A stretch of DNA of 64,000 nt from Sphingomonas canadensis (GTDB lineage Bacteria > Pseudomonadota > Alphaproteobacteria > Sphingomonadales > Sphingomonadaceae): assembly GCF_026013525.1 (NCBI RefSeq), contig NZ_JAPDRA010000009.1, forward strand, positions 1 through 64,000, written 5' to 3'. Made by a program: the position numbers and the translations under genes. Every line of letters starts with the position of its first letter. Position 1 is the first letter of the stretch. The notes under the pieces were generated by a model. That model saw only the letters and a list, made by a program, of their open reading frames with translations. It was not told the origin of the DNA and did no database searches. Of the stretch, positions 37,086-45,137 are shown in pieces.

Positions 37086-37846
37086 GCGGGTTCGCTCTCC
37101 AGGATGCTGACGCGGCTGGCCATCTGGGTCCGGCCCATCGCCCAGGTCTGCCTGGTCGCGGGGCGCGCATAGATGGCGCGCAGCCAGCGCATGATGTTCG
37201 GGGTCAGCGCGTCATTGGCCAGCCCCGGCTGCGACAGCGGCAGCGCATAGCCCGAGTTGAAGCCGTTGATGTCCGCCAGCGAATAGACATCGGAGCCGAG
37301 CCATTCGCGCTCGCCCAGCGCGCGTTCGAGCAGATCGATGCCCAGCGCGATGCGGCGCTTGCTCTCCGCCATCTCCGCCTCGCTGAAATTGCCGCTGATC
37401 GCCTTGCGCCAGGCGACGCGGCGCTCGGGCAGCGGGATGCGCCCGATCGCGGCGTCCAGCTCCTCCGGATCGCGCTGGCGGACCGAGGGGCCGACGAAGA
37501 CGCTCCATCCCACCATCGAAAAGCTCGGCCCAAGCCACTGGTCCATGAACTTCATCCACCAGCGCACGCGCCAGCGGTCCGCCGCGCCCGCGGGCATCAG
37601 TGCGGGGCCGTCGAACGCCTCATCGACATATTCCATCATCGCGGTGCTCTCGGTCAGCACGCGGCCGTCATGCACCATCGCCGGGATCGTCCCCTGCGGG
37701 TTCACCGCCAGATATTCGGGCTTGTGTTGATCGAAGTTGAGCAGATCGAGATAGCGGCTCTCGAACGCCACGCCCTTTTCCACCAGCGCCAGCATCGGCT
37801 TGCCGGAATTGGCGTTGGGCTCCCAGTGGTACAATGCAACGCTCAT
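37082..37846 (-). CDS. Glutathione S-transferase, candidate BaeA-like beta-etherase subunit
   Basis: A 254-residue GST. The N-domain ALYHWEPNANSGKPMLALVEK has Asn13-Ser14 aligned with Asn12-Ser13 of LigF, and in BaeA an asparagine is reported to activate glutathione. The cis-Pro and glutathione-binding motif GTIPAMVHDGRVLTESTAMMEYVDEAF is intact, and the C-domain has WLGSDVYSLADINGFNSGY. The sequence is LigF-related but distinct from the LigF encoded at 49557. It heads an operon with the BaeB-like gene, CoA ligase, PQQ dehydrogenase, ALDH, amidohydrolase and folD. If correct, it cleaves the beta(R) aryl ether of lignin dimer ketones. A different GST activity remains possible. Confidence 0.72.
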   Translation of the reverse strand: MSVALYHWEPNANSGKPMLALVEKGVAFESRYLDLLNFDQHKPEYLAVNPQGTIPAMVHDGRVLTESTAMMEYVDEAFDGPALMPAGAADRWRVRWWMKFMDQWLGPSFSMVGWSVFVGPSVRQRDPEELDAAIGRIPLPERRVAWRKAISGNFSEAEMAESKRRIALGIDLLERALGEREWLGSDVYSLADINGFNSGYALPLSQPGLANDALTPNIMRWLRAIYARPATRQTWAMGRTQMASRVSILESEPA

Positions 37847-37956
37847 CGCGCACCCATCCCGCTGCGGACGGGGCGGCGCCCATCCTGATTTTCATATGCG
37901 CTACGTACCGTCCGGGGGCGGCGCAACGCGGCATCCACGCGGCAACCCGCCCGGCG

Positions 37957-37971
37957 TTTCATGCTGTGAAA
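37957..37971. promoter_or_regulatory. TTTCA-N5-TGAAA palindrome upstream of the BaeA-like operon
   Basis: TTTCATGCTGTGAAA is an inverted repeat matching, apart from one spacer base, the site at 40792 in front of the IclR regulator gene and the variant at 43250 in front of the DesA-like gene. It lies 111 bp upstream of the BaeA-like start. Confidence 0.65.
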
Positions 37972-38063
37972 GCAGGCAATTTTGCCGACCGGGGCACGCC
38001 GGCTCCGGGCCACGCCGCGCCCGCGCCGCGGCGGGCGGCGCAGCAATTTCGGGTATTCACGAT

Positions 38064-38079
38064 ATAAAGATGTCTTTAT
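38064..38079. promoter_or_regulatory. Methionine/SAH-type palindrome upstream of the MetE-like gene
   Basis: ATAAAGATGTCTTTAT, one base different from the perfect palindrome upstream of ahcY (229-244), lies 52 bp upstream of the MetE-like start. Shared control by a SAH- or SAM-sensing regulator is the simplest reading. Confidence 0.7.
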
Positions 38080-38097
38080 GTCGCGGGACGAATCCCA

Positions 38098-38113
38098 TAT
38101 GCAACGCATACAA
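38098..38113. promoter_or_regulatory. TATGC-AAC-GCATA repeat with GCATACAA element
   Basis: TATGC and GCATA (38098-38110) form an inverted repeat with a 3-base spacer, and GCATACAA (38106-38113, TTGTATGC on the other strand) matches the core of the elements at 28041, 32518 and 47106. It overlaps the likely leader of the MetE-like gene, 18 bp upstream of the start. Confidence 0.5.
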
Positions 38114-38130
38114 TCAACGGAGTTCAAAGC

Positions 38131-39246
38131 ATGTCCCACAAGCCCCCCTATCGCGCCGACCACGTCGGGAGCTTCCTGCGCCCGGCCGAGCTGCTCGACG
38201 CGCGCGCCAAGTTCCACGCCGGGGAGATCGACGCGGCCGCGCTGCGCGCCGTGGAGGACGAGGCGATCCGGGGCGTGGTGAAGTTCCAGGAGGATCTGGG
38301 TCTTCAGGGCATCACCGACGGCGAGTTCCGCCGCACCTTCTTCCACACCGATTTCCTGCTCCAGCTCGACGGGATCGAGGAGCAGGGCGGCATGGAGGTC
38401 GCCTTCCAGCACGCCGCCGGCAAGGAGGTGAACTTCGCCCCGCCGAAGATGGTCGTCACCGGCAAGGTGAAGCATTCCAAGCCGATCCAGCGCGCCGATT
38501 ACGAATTCCTGGCGAGCGTGGTCAGCGAAACGCCGAAGGTCACCATCCCCTCCCCCACGATGCTGCACTTCCGCGCGGGCCGCGAAGGCATCAGCGAGGA
38601 AGCCTATCCTGACATGGCAGAGTTCTTCGCCGACGTGGGCAAGGCCTATCAGGAGGAGGTCGCCGACCTGGCCGCCGCCGGCTGCCGCTACCTCCAGCTC
38701 GACGACACCAACCTGGCCTATCTGTGCGACGACAAGCAGCGCGAGAACGCCCGCAAGCGTGGGCTCGATCCCAACGACCTGCCCCGCCACTATGCCGGCA
38801 TGATCAACGATGCGATCGCCCGGGCGCCCGCCGACCTGTTCACCGGCGTCCACCTGTGCCGCGGCAACTTCCGTTCGAGCTGGGCGGCAGAGGGCGGCTA
38901 TGAGCCGGTCGCGGAGGTGATGTTCAACGAGCTGAAGATCAACGCCTTCTTCCTGGAATATGACGATCCCCGCTCGGGCGATTTCGCGCCGCTGCGTTTC
39001 CTGCCGAAGGGCAAGATCGTCGTCCTGGGCCTGGTCACCACCAAGCTGGGCGAGCTGGAGAGCCGTGACGACGTGCTGCGCCGGATCGAGGAAGCGGCGA
39101 AGTTCGCGCCGGTCGATCAGCTCGCGCTCAGCCCGCAGTGCGGCTTCTCCTCCACCGTCCACGGCAACGACATCGAGCTGGAGCAGCAGGCCGCGAAGAT
39201 GCGCCTGGTGATCGACGTCGCCAAGGAGGTGTGGGGCACCGTCTGA
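38131..39246 (+). CDS. MetE C-terminal-like zinc methyltransferase
   Basis: A 371-residue single-domain protein related to the catalytic C-terminal half of cobalamin-independent methionine synthase. The zinc-site residues of MetE can be placed: His241 and Cys243 in VHLCRGNF, Glu276 in FFLEYDDP and Cys337 in LSPQCGFS. It starts DHVGSFLRP, the usual folate-binding N-terminus, and lacks the MetE N-terminal half. It could move the methyl group of 5-methyl-THF, made by LigM or the DesA-like enzyme, to homocysteine or another thiol, joining O-demethylation with methionine supply. The SAH-type palindrome upstream supports a methyl-cycle role. Substrate not proven. Confidence 0.82.
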   Translation: MSHKPPYRADHVGSFLRPAELLDARAKFHAGEIDAAALRAVEDEAIRGVVKFQEDLGLQGITDGEFRRTFFHTDFLLQLDGIEEQGGMEVAFQHAAGKEVNFAPPKMVVTGKVKHSKPIQRADYEFLASVVSETPKVTIPSPTMLHFRAGREGISEEAYPDMAEFFADVGKAYQEEVADLAAAGCRYLQLDDTNLAYLCDDKQRENARKRGLDPNDLPRHYAGMINDAIARAPADLFTGVHLCRGNFRSSWAAEGGYEPVAEVMFNELKINAFFLEYDDPRSGDFAPLRFLPKGKIVVLGLVTTKLGELESRDDVLRRIEEAAKFAPVDQLALSPQCGFSSTVHGNDIELEQQAAKMRLVIDVAKEVWGTV

Positions 39247-39278
39247 CCCGGCCGGATGTGGCGTGGCGCGGGTCATCT

Positions 39279-40649
39279 TCAGGCCCGCGCGCCCACGTCG
39301 ACGCCGCCCGCGGCATAGGCCCGGCCATAGGGCGCCATGCCCTTCCAGAAGATGTAGATCGCGGGCAGCCCGGCCAGCAGCCCCATCGCCGCCAGCGCGA
39401 AGCGGATGTTCGCCTCGCCGAACACATATTGGCTGAGCGCGCCGACCACGATGGGGCCGAGCCCCATGCCGATCACGTTCATGATGAACAGGAACAGGAA
39501 GGTCATCTGGCCGCGCAGCCGGTTGGGCGTGACCGACTGGATCGCCGCATTCTCCGGCGCCGCCGCCATGATCGAGGTCATCGCCGCGACGAGCGAGAAG
39601 GCCACCGCCAGCCACGGGCTGGGCATCAGCGGGAACAGGATGCCGAAGGGCACCGAGAAGAGGGTGGAGATCACCACCACCCGCATGTTGGCGTCCGCCA
39701 GGCCCTGCTTCTGGAACCGCTCGGCCAGCCAGTTGCCCAGGATCAGCCCGAGCGGCATCGAAACCAGGATGCTGAACCCGATCGCTACGCCCACCTCTGA
39801 CGGCCCCCAGCCGAAGGTGCGGCTGTAGAACGCCGCACCCCAGTTCTGCTGGCCGAACATCTGGGCGGAGCGCAGCCCCATGCCGGCGAACAGCGGCAGG
39901 TAGATCGGCCAATGCTGCCGCGCGAGCTTGAACACCTCGCTATAGGGGATGCGCTCCGGAATGCCGCCGCGGCGCGGGGGCTCCTTCACCGTCAGCATCA
40001 GCAGCGCAACGATGAACCCGGGGATCGAGATCGTCATCAGCACGATCTGCCAGGGGCGCAGCGGCCCGGTGAACGGCAGGCTGACGCCGTCCAGCGTCAT
40101 CGCCCAGGCGATCAGCGCCGCACCGCCCAGGAAGGCCAGGCCGTTGCCGAGCACGAACCCCACCTGCATCACCGATATCGCGCGCGGCAGGCGATGCGGC
40201 GGGAAATAATCCGACATCATCGAATAGGCCGAAGGGCCGCTGGTCGTCTCCCCCACGCCCAGTCCGACGCGCGCGACGAAGAGCTGCGCGAAACTATGCG
40301 CCAGCCCGCAGGCGAAGGTCATGATCGAGAAGATGAACAGCCCGCCGGAGAAGATCAGCTTGCGCGTGCCGCGATCGATCCAGCGCGCCACCGGCAGACC
40401 GAACACGGCGTAGAAGAAGGTGAAGGCGAACCCCATCACCAGGCTCATCTCGATATCGCTGAGCTTCAGGTCCTGCTTGATCGGCTCGACCAGCAGGTTG
40501 AGGATGCCGCGATCGAGGAAGTTGACCATCACCGCCAGCGCCAGGACGATGACGCAGTACCAGCCCTGCGCCGCGGGCGGATAGGGCGCGTCCGCGCCGG
40601 CCGCCGCCGGGCTCGCCTCCGCCGATGCTGGCTGGTTGTGCAGGTTCAT
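39279..40649 (-). CDS. MFS transporter, aromatic-acid or organic-anion type
   Basis: A 456-residue inner-membrane transporter with about 12 hydrophobic segments. MVNFLDRGILNLLVEPIKQDLKLSD and the motif A region FGLPVARWIDRGTRK are typical of the sugar-phosphate/anion:cation symporter group, which includes spinster-type carriers. The substrate is likely an aromatic acid or lignin dimer given the neighbours. It is divergent from the IclR gene at 40819, and the TTTCA-N6-TGAAA palindrome in the 169-bp gap suggests it is an IclR target. Confidence 0.86.
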   Translation of the reverse strand: MNLHNQPASAEASPAAAGADAPYPPAAQGWYCVIVLALAVMVNFLDRGILNLLVEPIKQDLKLSDIEMSLVMGFAFTFFYAVFGLPVARWIDRGTRKLIFSGGLFIFSIMTFACGLAHSFAQLFVARVGLGVGETTSGPSAYSMMSDYFPPHRLPRAISVMQVGFVLGNGLAFLGGAALIAWAMTLDGVSLPFTGPLRPWQIVLMTISIPGFIVALLMLTVKEPPRRGGIPERIPYSEVFKLARQHWPIYLPLFAGMGLRSAQMFGQQNWGAAFYSRTFGWGPSEVGVAIGFSILVSMPLGLILGNWLAERFQKQGLADANMRVVVISTLFSVPFGILFPLMPSPWLAVAFSLVAAMTSIMAAAPENAAIQSVTPNRLRGQMTFLFLFIMNVIGMGLGPIVVGALSQYVFGEANIRFALAAMGLLAGLPAIYIFWKGMAPYGRAYAAGGVDVGARA

Positions 40650-40791
40650 CGCCCTCTCCTCACGCGCGGGCCGCGTTCGGCTCCGTCACGCCATCGCAGC
40701 CGGGAAGCGGCACCCGGGTCAAGAAGTAGAAAAACTGATAGGGTTGGGGGTAGCCAAGCCGCCGACACCCCTTGCCAGAGGAAATACACCG

Positions 40792-40807
40792 TTTCATGCT
40801 TGTGAAA
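40792..40807. promoter_or_regulatory. TTTCATGCTTGTGAAA palindrome before the IclR gene
   Basis: A 5-bp-arm inverted repeat with a 6-base spacer, ending 12 bp before the IclR start and 143 bp before the divergent MFS gene. The same type of site occurs upstream of the BaeA-like gene (37957) and the DesA-like gene (43250). The best assignment is an autoregulated IclR operator. Confidence 0.7.
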
Positions 40808-40818
40808 ATTTCGAGGGG

Positions 40819-41577
40819 ATGATGGGAAGCAGCGAGACACCGGCCACCGTCAAATCGGCGATGCGGACGCTCGACATTCTGGAATTCCTGGTTGGCCAGG
40901 GACGGCCGCTGGCGGCGCACGAGCTTTCCAGCGCGCTGGCGATTCCGGTCAGCAGCCTGTCCTACCTGCTCTCGACGCTGGTCGAGCGCGGCTATCTGGA
41001 GCGTGCGGGCCGTCAATATGCGCCGGGCGCGGCGCTGGCGCGGCTGAACCCGAATCGCGAAGGGCCGACGCTGGCCGAGCGCGTCGCGCCGCTGGTGCGC
41101 GCGGTGAGCACCCAGCTCAACGAGACCGCGAGCTTCTTCGTGCAGCGCGGCGACGAGCTGGAGGCGCTGGCGACCGAGACGGGCAACCAGTCGCTGCGCT
41201 ATGCGCTCGATATCGGCCAGCACGCGCCGATGCACGCCTTCGCGGCGGGCAAGGCGCTGCTCGCCCGGCTGCCCGCGGAGGCGCTGGACGCCTATTTCGC
41301 CGGCTCCAAACGGCGCGCCTACACCGCCAACACGATCACGGACGAGGCGGCGATCCGCGCCGAGCTGGACCAGATCCGCCAGACCGGCATCGCCTTCACG
41401 CGCGAGGAGCACACCGCGGGGATCATCGGCATCGGCCGCGCGGCGATGGCCGACGGCGGGCTGGCGGGCGCGTTCAGCGTCGCCATTCCGGTCGCGCGCT
41501 GCGACGCCGGGGCCGAACGCGCCGCGATCGACGCGCTGAAGCGCGCTACCGCGCTGCTGGGATCGGGCGAGGACTGA
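40819..41577 (+). CDS. IclR-family regulator of the O-demethylation/beta-ether island
   Basis: A 252-residue protein with an N-terminal winged helix (AMRTLDILEFLVGQGRPLAAHELSSAL, recognition segment PVSSLSYLLSTLVERGYLER) and a C-terminal IclR effector domain with Q-H-A-P-M-H-A-F-A-A-G-K-A-L-L-A and GIAFTREEHTAGIIGIG. Ligands of this family are small aromatic or organic acids. The start is at 40819 or three bases later; a GAGGGG stretch lies directly in front, so 40822 is the better-spaced choice. Three matching palindromes in the island (37957, 40792, 43250) are its likely operators. Confidence 0.87.
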   Translation: MMGSSETPATVKSAMRTLDILEFLVGQGRPLAAHELSSALAIPVSSLSYLLSTLVERGYLERAGRQYAPGAALARLNPNREGPTLAERVAPLVRAVSTQLNETASFFVQRGDELEALATETGNQSLRYALDIGQHAPMHAFAAGKALLARLPAEALDAYFAGSKRRAYTANTITDEAAIRAELDQIRQTGIAFTREEHTAGIIGIGRAAMADGGLAGAFSVAIPVARCDAGAERAAIDALKRATALLGSGED

Positions 41578-41594
41578 GAGGCGGCGGCAGCATC

Positions 41595-41737
41595 GTCCCC
41601 CCTACCCTCCCCCGCAGGGGCGAGGGGGACCATGCGGAGCATGGTGGAGGGGGAGGACGTACAACGGCTCGTTCTGGAATCCGCCCCCTCCGTCGCCTGC
41701 GGCGCCACCTCCCCCTGACGGGGGAGGATGGGGGAGC
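41595..41737. repeat. Imperfect C/G-rich intergenic repeat between convergent genes
   Basis: A 143-bp element of alternating CCCTCCCC and GGGGAGG blocks (for example CCTCCCCCTGACGGGGGAGG at 41707-41726) that can fold into nested hairpins. Such elements are common, mobile-looking intergenic repeats in sphingomonad genomes. It separates the IclR and DesA-like genes and may serve as a bidirectional terminator. No transposase is nearby. Confidence 0.6.
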
Positions 41738-41788
41738 GGCCGCACCTGCCCGGAAGCGCAGGCGGGCGGCCGCCGCCCCAGCCGCGGA

Positions 41789-43180
41789 TCAGGCCGTCTG
41801 GCGGGTGCGCCAGCTATCGGCATAGGCGTCGCGCGCGACCTCCGAATAGGGCGCGGGGCTCACGGTCGCCTTGATCTCGGTCTGCACATGCGGCTCGACC
41901 GTCAGCTTCCGCGTGCCGCCGTTGGGCTCGCCCCACAGCAGCGATACCCGGGTGCCAGGCGCCGCATATTCGGGCTGCAGCATCGCCAGCGTGAGCATCT
42001 TGCCCTCGTTCGAGCTGTAGCCGATCCAGGTCGATACGCCCGCATGCTTGCCGTCCGCCAGCACCGCGTCATAGGGGTGCATCGAATAGACCGCGCTGGG
42101 GAATTCGAAGAACTTCGCACGGTCGCCCTTCTGGAAGTTCGAGCTGATCGCGCGCAGCACGTCCTCGGTATCGAGCGCCAGCGTCACCTTCTGGCGGTGC
42201 GCGTTGCCCGACATGCGCTCCAGCGCGTCGCGGCCGACGAAGTCATGGTCGAACTTGACGAACGGGCCATAGCCCAGGTCCCACGGCGTCAGATAATAAT
42301 CCTCGATCCGTTCGGACACGAAGCTGCCGCCGATCGACGCCTTGTAGCCATAGCTGTTCTCGCTGATCCACTCGCGGAACGCGCGGCTGCCCTCGCCGGT
42401 GTAATAGGCGGGCAGCGGCGACGGGATCCACGCGCTTTCCAGCGTGTTCGACGAATAGGCGCGGCCGCCGACCAGGCGCATCCCGAATTCCTTGCCCGCC
42501 GCGACCAACGCAGCATGGACCGCGGCATAATCCTCCCACGGGCCGAACAGCTCATAGCCCGGCTGGCCGGCCATGCCGTGGCGCAGCGCGCGCACGTCCT
42601 TGCCCGCGATCTTCAGCGTGGTCATGTTGAAGAACTTGAGCTGCGGCACCTCGGCGCCCGTCGCCCTCTCCATGATCTTGAAGGCGTTCGGGCCCTGGAC
42701 CTGGAAGCGATAGTTCTTGCGCTTGCCGTCGCTGCGCATCGCGGTGCGCTCGTCGCGCTCCACCTTCACGTTCCAGTTGCCGGTGGCGGCATGGAACTCC
42801 ACCCATTCGATCACCGGCGCGCGGCCGACCAGGTTGAAGGTGTTTTCCGCCAGGTAGAAGAGGATCACGTCGCCGATCACATAGCCTTCGGGCGTGACCG
42901 GGATGAACTGCTTGGCCTTGTCGACCGTGAAGCCCTTGAAGCTGTTGATGCCCAGATATTCCAGCATCGCGAAGGCATCGGGACCGCTCACCTCCAGATC
43001 GACCATGTGGTACGACTGGTTGAACAGCACCGCCGTGTTCTGCCAGCCCCACTGTTCGTCGCGCCAGTTGGTGTATTCGGCGGGAACGCCGGGATAGACG
43101 TTCGGCCCGGTCTGCTGGTTACGCAGCAGCTCCACGATGTTGCCGGCGCCGTTGAGTGCCGCTTCCAAGCTCCTGGTCAT
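41789..43180 (-). CDS. Tetrahydrofolate-dependent aromatic O-demethylase, DesA-like
   Basis: A 463-residue paralogue of LigM with the same architecture. It keeps Arg120 (VGRAPVIEW) and Tyr242 (GGRAYSSNTLESAW), aligned with the catalytic Arg and Tyr of LigM, plus [17 protein letters not shown] and GYSSNEGKMLTLAMLQ. The pocket-facing stretches differ (GVPAEYTNW, INSFKGF, HAATGNW), so it should take another substrate; syringate (DesA-type), a methoxybenzoate or a dimer acid are candidates. The ATG at 43180 is set by the MTRSLEAALNGAGN N-terminus shared with LigM-type proteins. An IclR-like palindrome lies 70 bp upstream. Confidence 0.88.
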   Translation of the reverse strand: MTRSLEAALNGAGNIVELLRNQQTGPNVYPGVPAEYTNWRDEQWGWQNTAVLFNQSYHMVDLEVSGPDAFAMLEYLGINSFKGFTVDKAKQFIPVTPEGYVIGDVILFYLAENTFNLVGRAPVIEWVEFHAATGNWNVKVERDERTAMRSDGKRKNYRFQVQGPNAFKIMERATGAEVPQLKFFNMTTLKIAGKDVRALRHGMAGQPGYELFGPWEDYAAVHAALVAAGKEFGMRLVGGRAYSSNTLESAWIPSPLPAYYTGEGSRAFREWISENSYGYKASIGGSFVSERIEDYYLTPWDLGYGPFVKFDHDFVGRDALERMSGNAHRQKVTLALDTEDVLRAISSNFQKGDRAKFFEFPSAVYSMHPYDAVLADGKHAGVSTWIGYSSNEGKMLTLAMLQPEYAAPGTRVSLLWGEPNGGTRKLTVEPHVQTEIKATVSPAPYSEVARDAYADSWRTRQTA

Positions 43181-43249
43181 TCGATCTTCTCCCAATCCTT
43201 CCGGCTTCGCGAGCGATCCGGCCGGGCGCCGCTTTGCCGCGACCCGATC

Positions 43250-43264
43250 TTTCATACTCGTGAA
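43250..43264. promoter_or_regulatory. TTTCATACTCGTGAA half-conserved palindrome
   Basis: TTTCA and TGAA arms separated by 6 bases, aligned with TTTCA-N6-TGAAA at 40792. It sits in the 299-bp divergent gap between the DesA-like gene and the MFS gene at 43480. The rest of that gap shows no other clear element. Confidence 0.5.
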
Positions 43265-43479
43265 TCGTTCGCCTATACGAAATATCGTGACCGGACCAGC
43301 GGAATCCGCCGCGGGGAGGCGGGCAGAGATGGTAGAAATTGTTCCAGTTGCAGCCGGGCCGCGGCTGCTACCACTATGGCCCGGCGCAACCGGCAGAACG
43401 CGCGGGCGCGGCATGGAGGGGAAACGGCAATGGCCAATCCGGCGGGATCGCGATCGGGGCAGCGCAGGACGCGGAGGGC

Positions 43480-45105
43480 ATGAGCGGCGCGGAGGCAAAA
43501 TCCCCTCCCCCGCTCGGCGGGCGCGCGGCCTGGTATGCGCTGACGCTGGTCAGCCTGGTGCAGGCGATGTCGATGGTGGATCGCCAGATCCTTGCGATCC
43601 TGGTGCCGCGGATCAAGGCGGACCTGCACATCGCCGATGCCGAGATGGGGCTGCTCTACGGCACCGTCTTCGCACTGTTCTACGCCATCTTCTCGCTGCC
43701 GCTGGGGCGGCTGGCGGACGGATGGATCCGCACCCGCCTGCTGAGCATTTCGATCCTGGGCTGGTCGGCGATGACCGCGCTGGCGGGTTTCGCCAACAGC
43801 TTCGCGACGCTCGCCGTTTCGCGCCTGGGCGTGGGCATCGGCGAGGCGAGCGCGCAGCCGGCGGGCATGTCGTTGCTTTCAGACAGTTTTCCGAAGGAGA
43901 AGCGCGGCATCATCGGCGCGGCGATGTCTGCCGCGATCGCGCTGGGGCTGGGCGGCGCGCTGGTGCTGGGCGGGTTCACCGCCGACTGGTGGGACCGGAC
44001 CTGGCCCGCCGGGCAGGCGCCGTTCGGCTTCAAGGGCTGGCAGGCGGCGTTCCTGGCCGCTTCGATCCCGGGAATCGTGATCGGTATCCTGATCGGCCGC
44101 ATGCCCGAGCCCCGGCGCGGCGCAGCCGACGGGCTGACCCCGCATGAGGACCCCCACCCCTTCGCCGCGAGCTGGCGCACGCTGGCGGCGATCCTGCCCG
44201 TCACCTGCTGGCTGAACCTGGCGCGGCTGCGCGCGGGCGCCGGCGCGATCGCGCTGAACGCGGCCGGGCTGATCGCGATCGTGCTGGCGATGTACGGCGT
44301 CACGCTGTGGACCGGATCGCTGCGGCCCAACGCGCCGCCGCTGATGATCGGCGGCATGGCGATCAGCGGCAACGCGCTGCAATGGTCGATCGCGGGCTTC
44401 GGCTGCTATGTGCTGCTCAACTGGCTGCAATCGCTGCGGCTGACCGACCGGCCCGCCTTCGTGCTGATCCTGCGTTCGCCCGCCGCGCTGCTGGTGCTGG
44501 CGGTGGCGTCGCTCCAGACGGTGATCAACTATGGCGTGATGGGCTGGACGCCCGCCTATCTGATCAAGCATTTCCACCAGTCGCCGACGCAGGTGGGGCT
44601 GATGTTCGGCACGATATCGGCGGCGATCGGCATCCTGGGGCCGGTGATCGCAGGCCCCGTGGCCGATTGGACGCACAAGCGCGTGCCCGGCGGGCGGCTG
44701 TACGTCACGCTCGGTTCGCTGGCGCTCTCGCCCTTCTTCGCGCTCGCCACCTATCGCGCGGAGGATATCGGCGGCTTTTACCTGTGGTTCAGCCTGTTCT
44801 CGATCCTGCTCACCCTCTGGCTTCCCTCGATCTATGCGACGCTGATGGACCTGGTGCTGCCGCGGATGCGCGGGGTGATGATGAGCTTCTACATCCTGGT
44901 GATGACAATCCTGGGGCTGGGCGTCGGCCCCTTCTGGGTGGGCATGGCGAGCGATCTGAACGGCGGCGACCTGGGATCGGCGATCCTAAGCGTCTTCTGG
45001 CTCGCGCCCGCGATCGTGGTGCTCACGGCGCTGGCGATCTGGCGCCTACCCCGCGACGAAGCCGCCATGCTGGACCGCGCGCGGGAGGCGGGAGAGGCGG
45101 TGTAG
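43480..45105 (+). CDS. MFS transporter with an enlarged central region
   Basis: A 541-residue transporter. MVDRQILAILVPRIKADLHI and SLPLGRLADGWIRTR are conserved N-terminal motifs of the aromatic/organic-anion MFS group, and GPVIAGPVADW plus MRGVMMSFYILVMTILGLGVGPF mark the C-terminal half. The central loop between helices 6 and 7 is long and itself contains hydrophobic stretches (about 255-320, ALNAAGLIAIVLAMYGVTLW and WSIAGFGCYVLLNWL), suggesting two extra membrane helices (14 total). The start at 43480 fits the N-terminus, though the ribosome site GGAGGG is tight against it. It is divergent from the DesA-like gene. Confidence 0.82.
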   Translation: MSGAEAKSPPPLGGRAAWYALTLVSLVQAMSMVDRQILAILVPRIKADLHIADAEMGLLYGTVFALFYAIFSLPLGRLADGWIRTRLLSISILGWSAMTALAGFANSFATLAVSRLGVGIGEASAQPAGMSLLSDSFPKEKRGIIGAAMSAAIALGLGGALVLGGFTADWWDRTWPAGQAPFGFKGWQAAFLAASIPGIVIGILIGRMPEPRRGAADGLTPHEDPHPFAASWRTLAAILPVTCWLNLARLRAGAGAIALNAAGLIAIVLAMYGVTLWTGSLRPNAPPLMIGGMAISGNALQWSIAGFGCYVLLNWLQSLRLTDRPAFVLILRSPAALLVLAVASLQTVINYGVMGWTPAYLIKHFHQSPTQVGLMFGTISAAIGILGPVIAGPVADWTHKRVPGGRLYVTLGSLALSPFFALATYRAEDIGGFYLWFSLFSILLTLWLPSIYATLMDLVLPRMRGVMMSFYILVMTILGLGVGPFWVGMASDLNGGDLGSAILSVFWLAPAIVVLTALAIWRLPRDEAAMLDRAREAGEAV

Positions 45106-45137
45106 GACCGCTCCCCGCTCCCGGCCGGGAGGGCGGA

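Noticed and set aside
41595..41737. CRISPR-like or transposon end
   Set aside because: The repeats are irregular, without uniform spacers, and no cas or transposase gene is near; it fits the common intergenic C/G-rich sphingomonad repeat.
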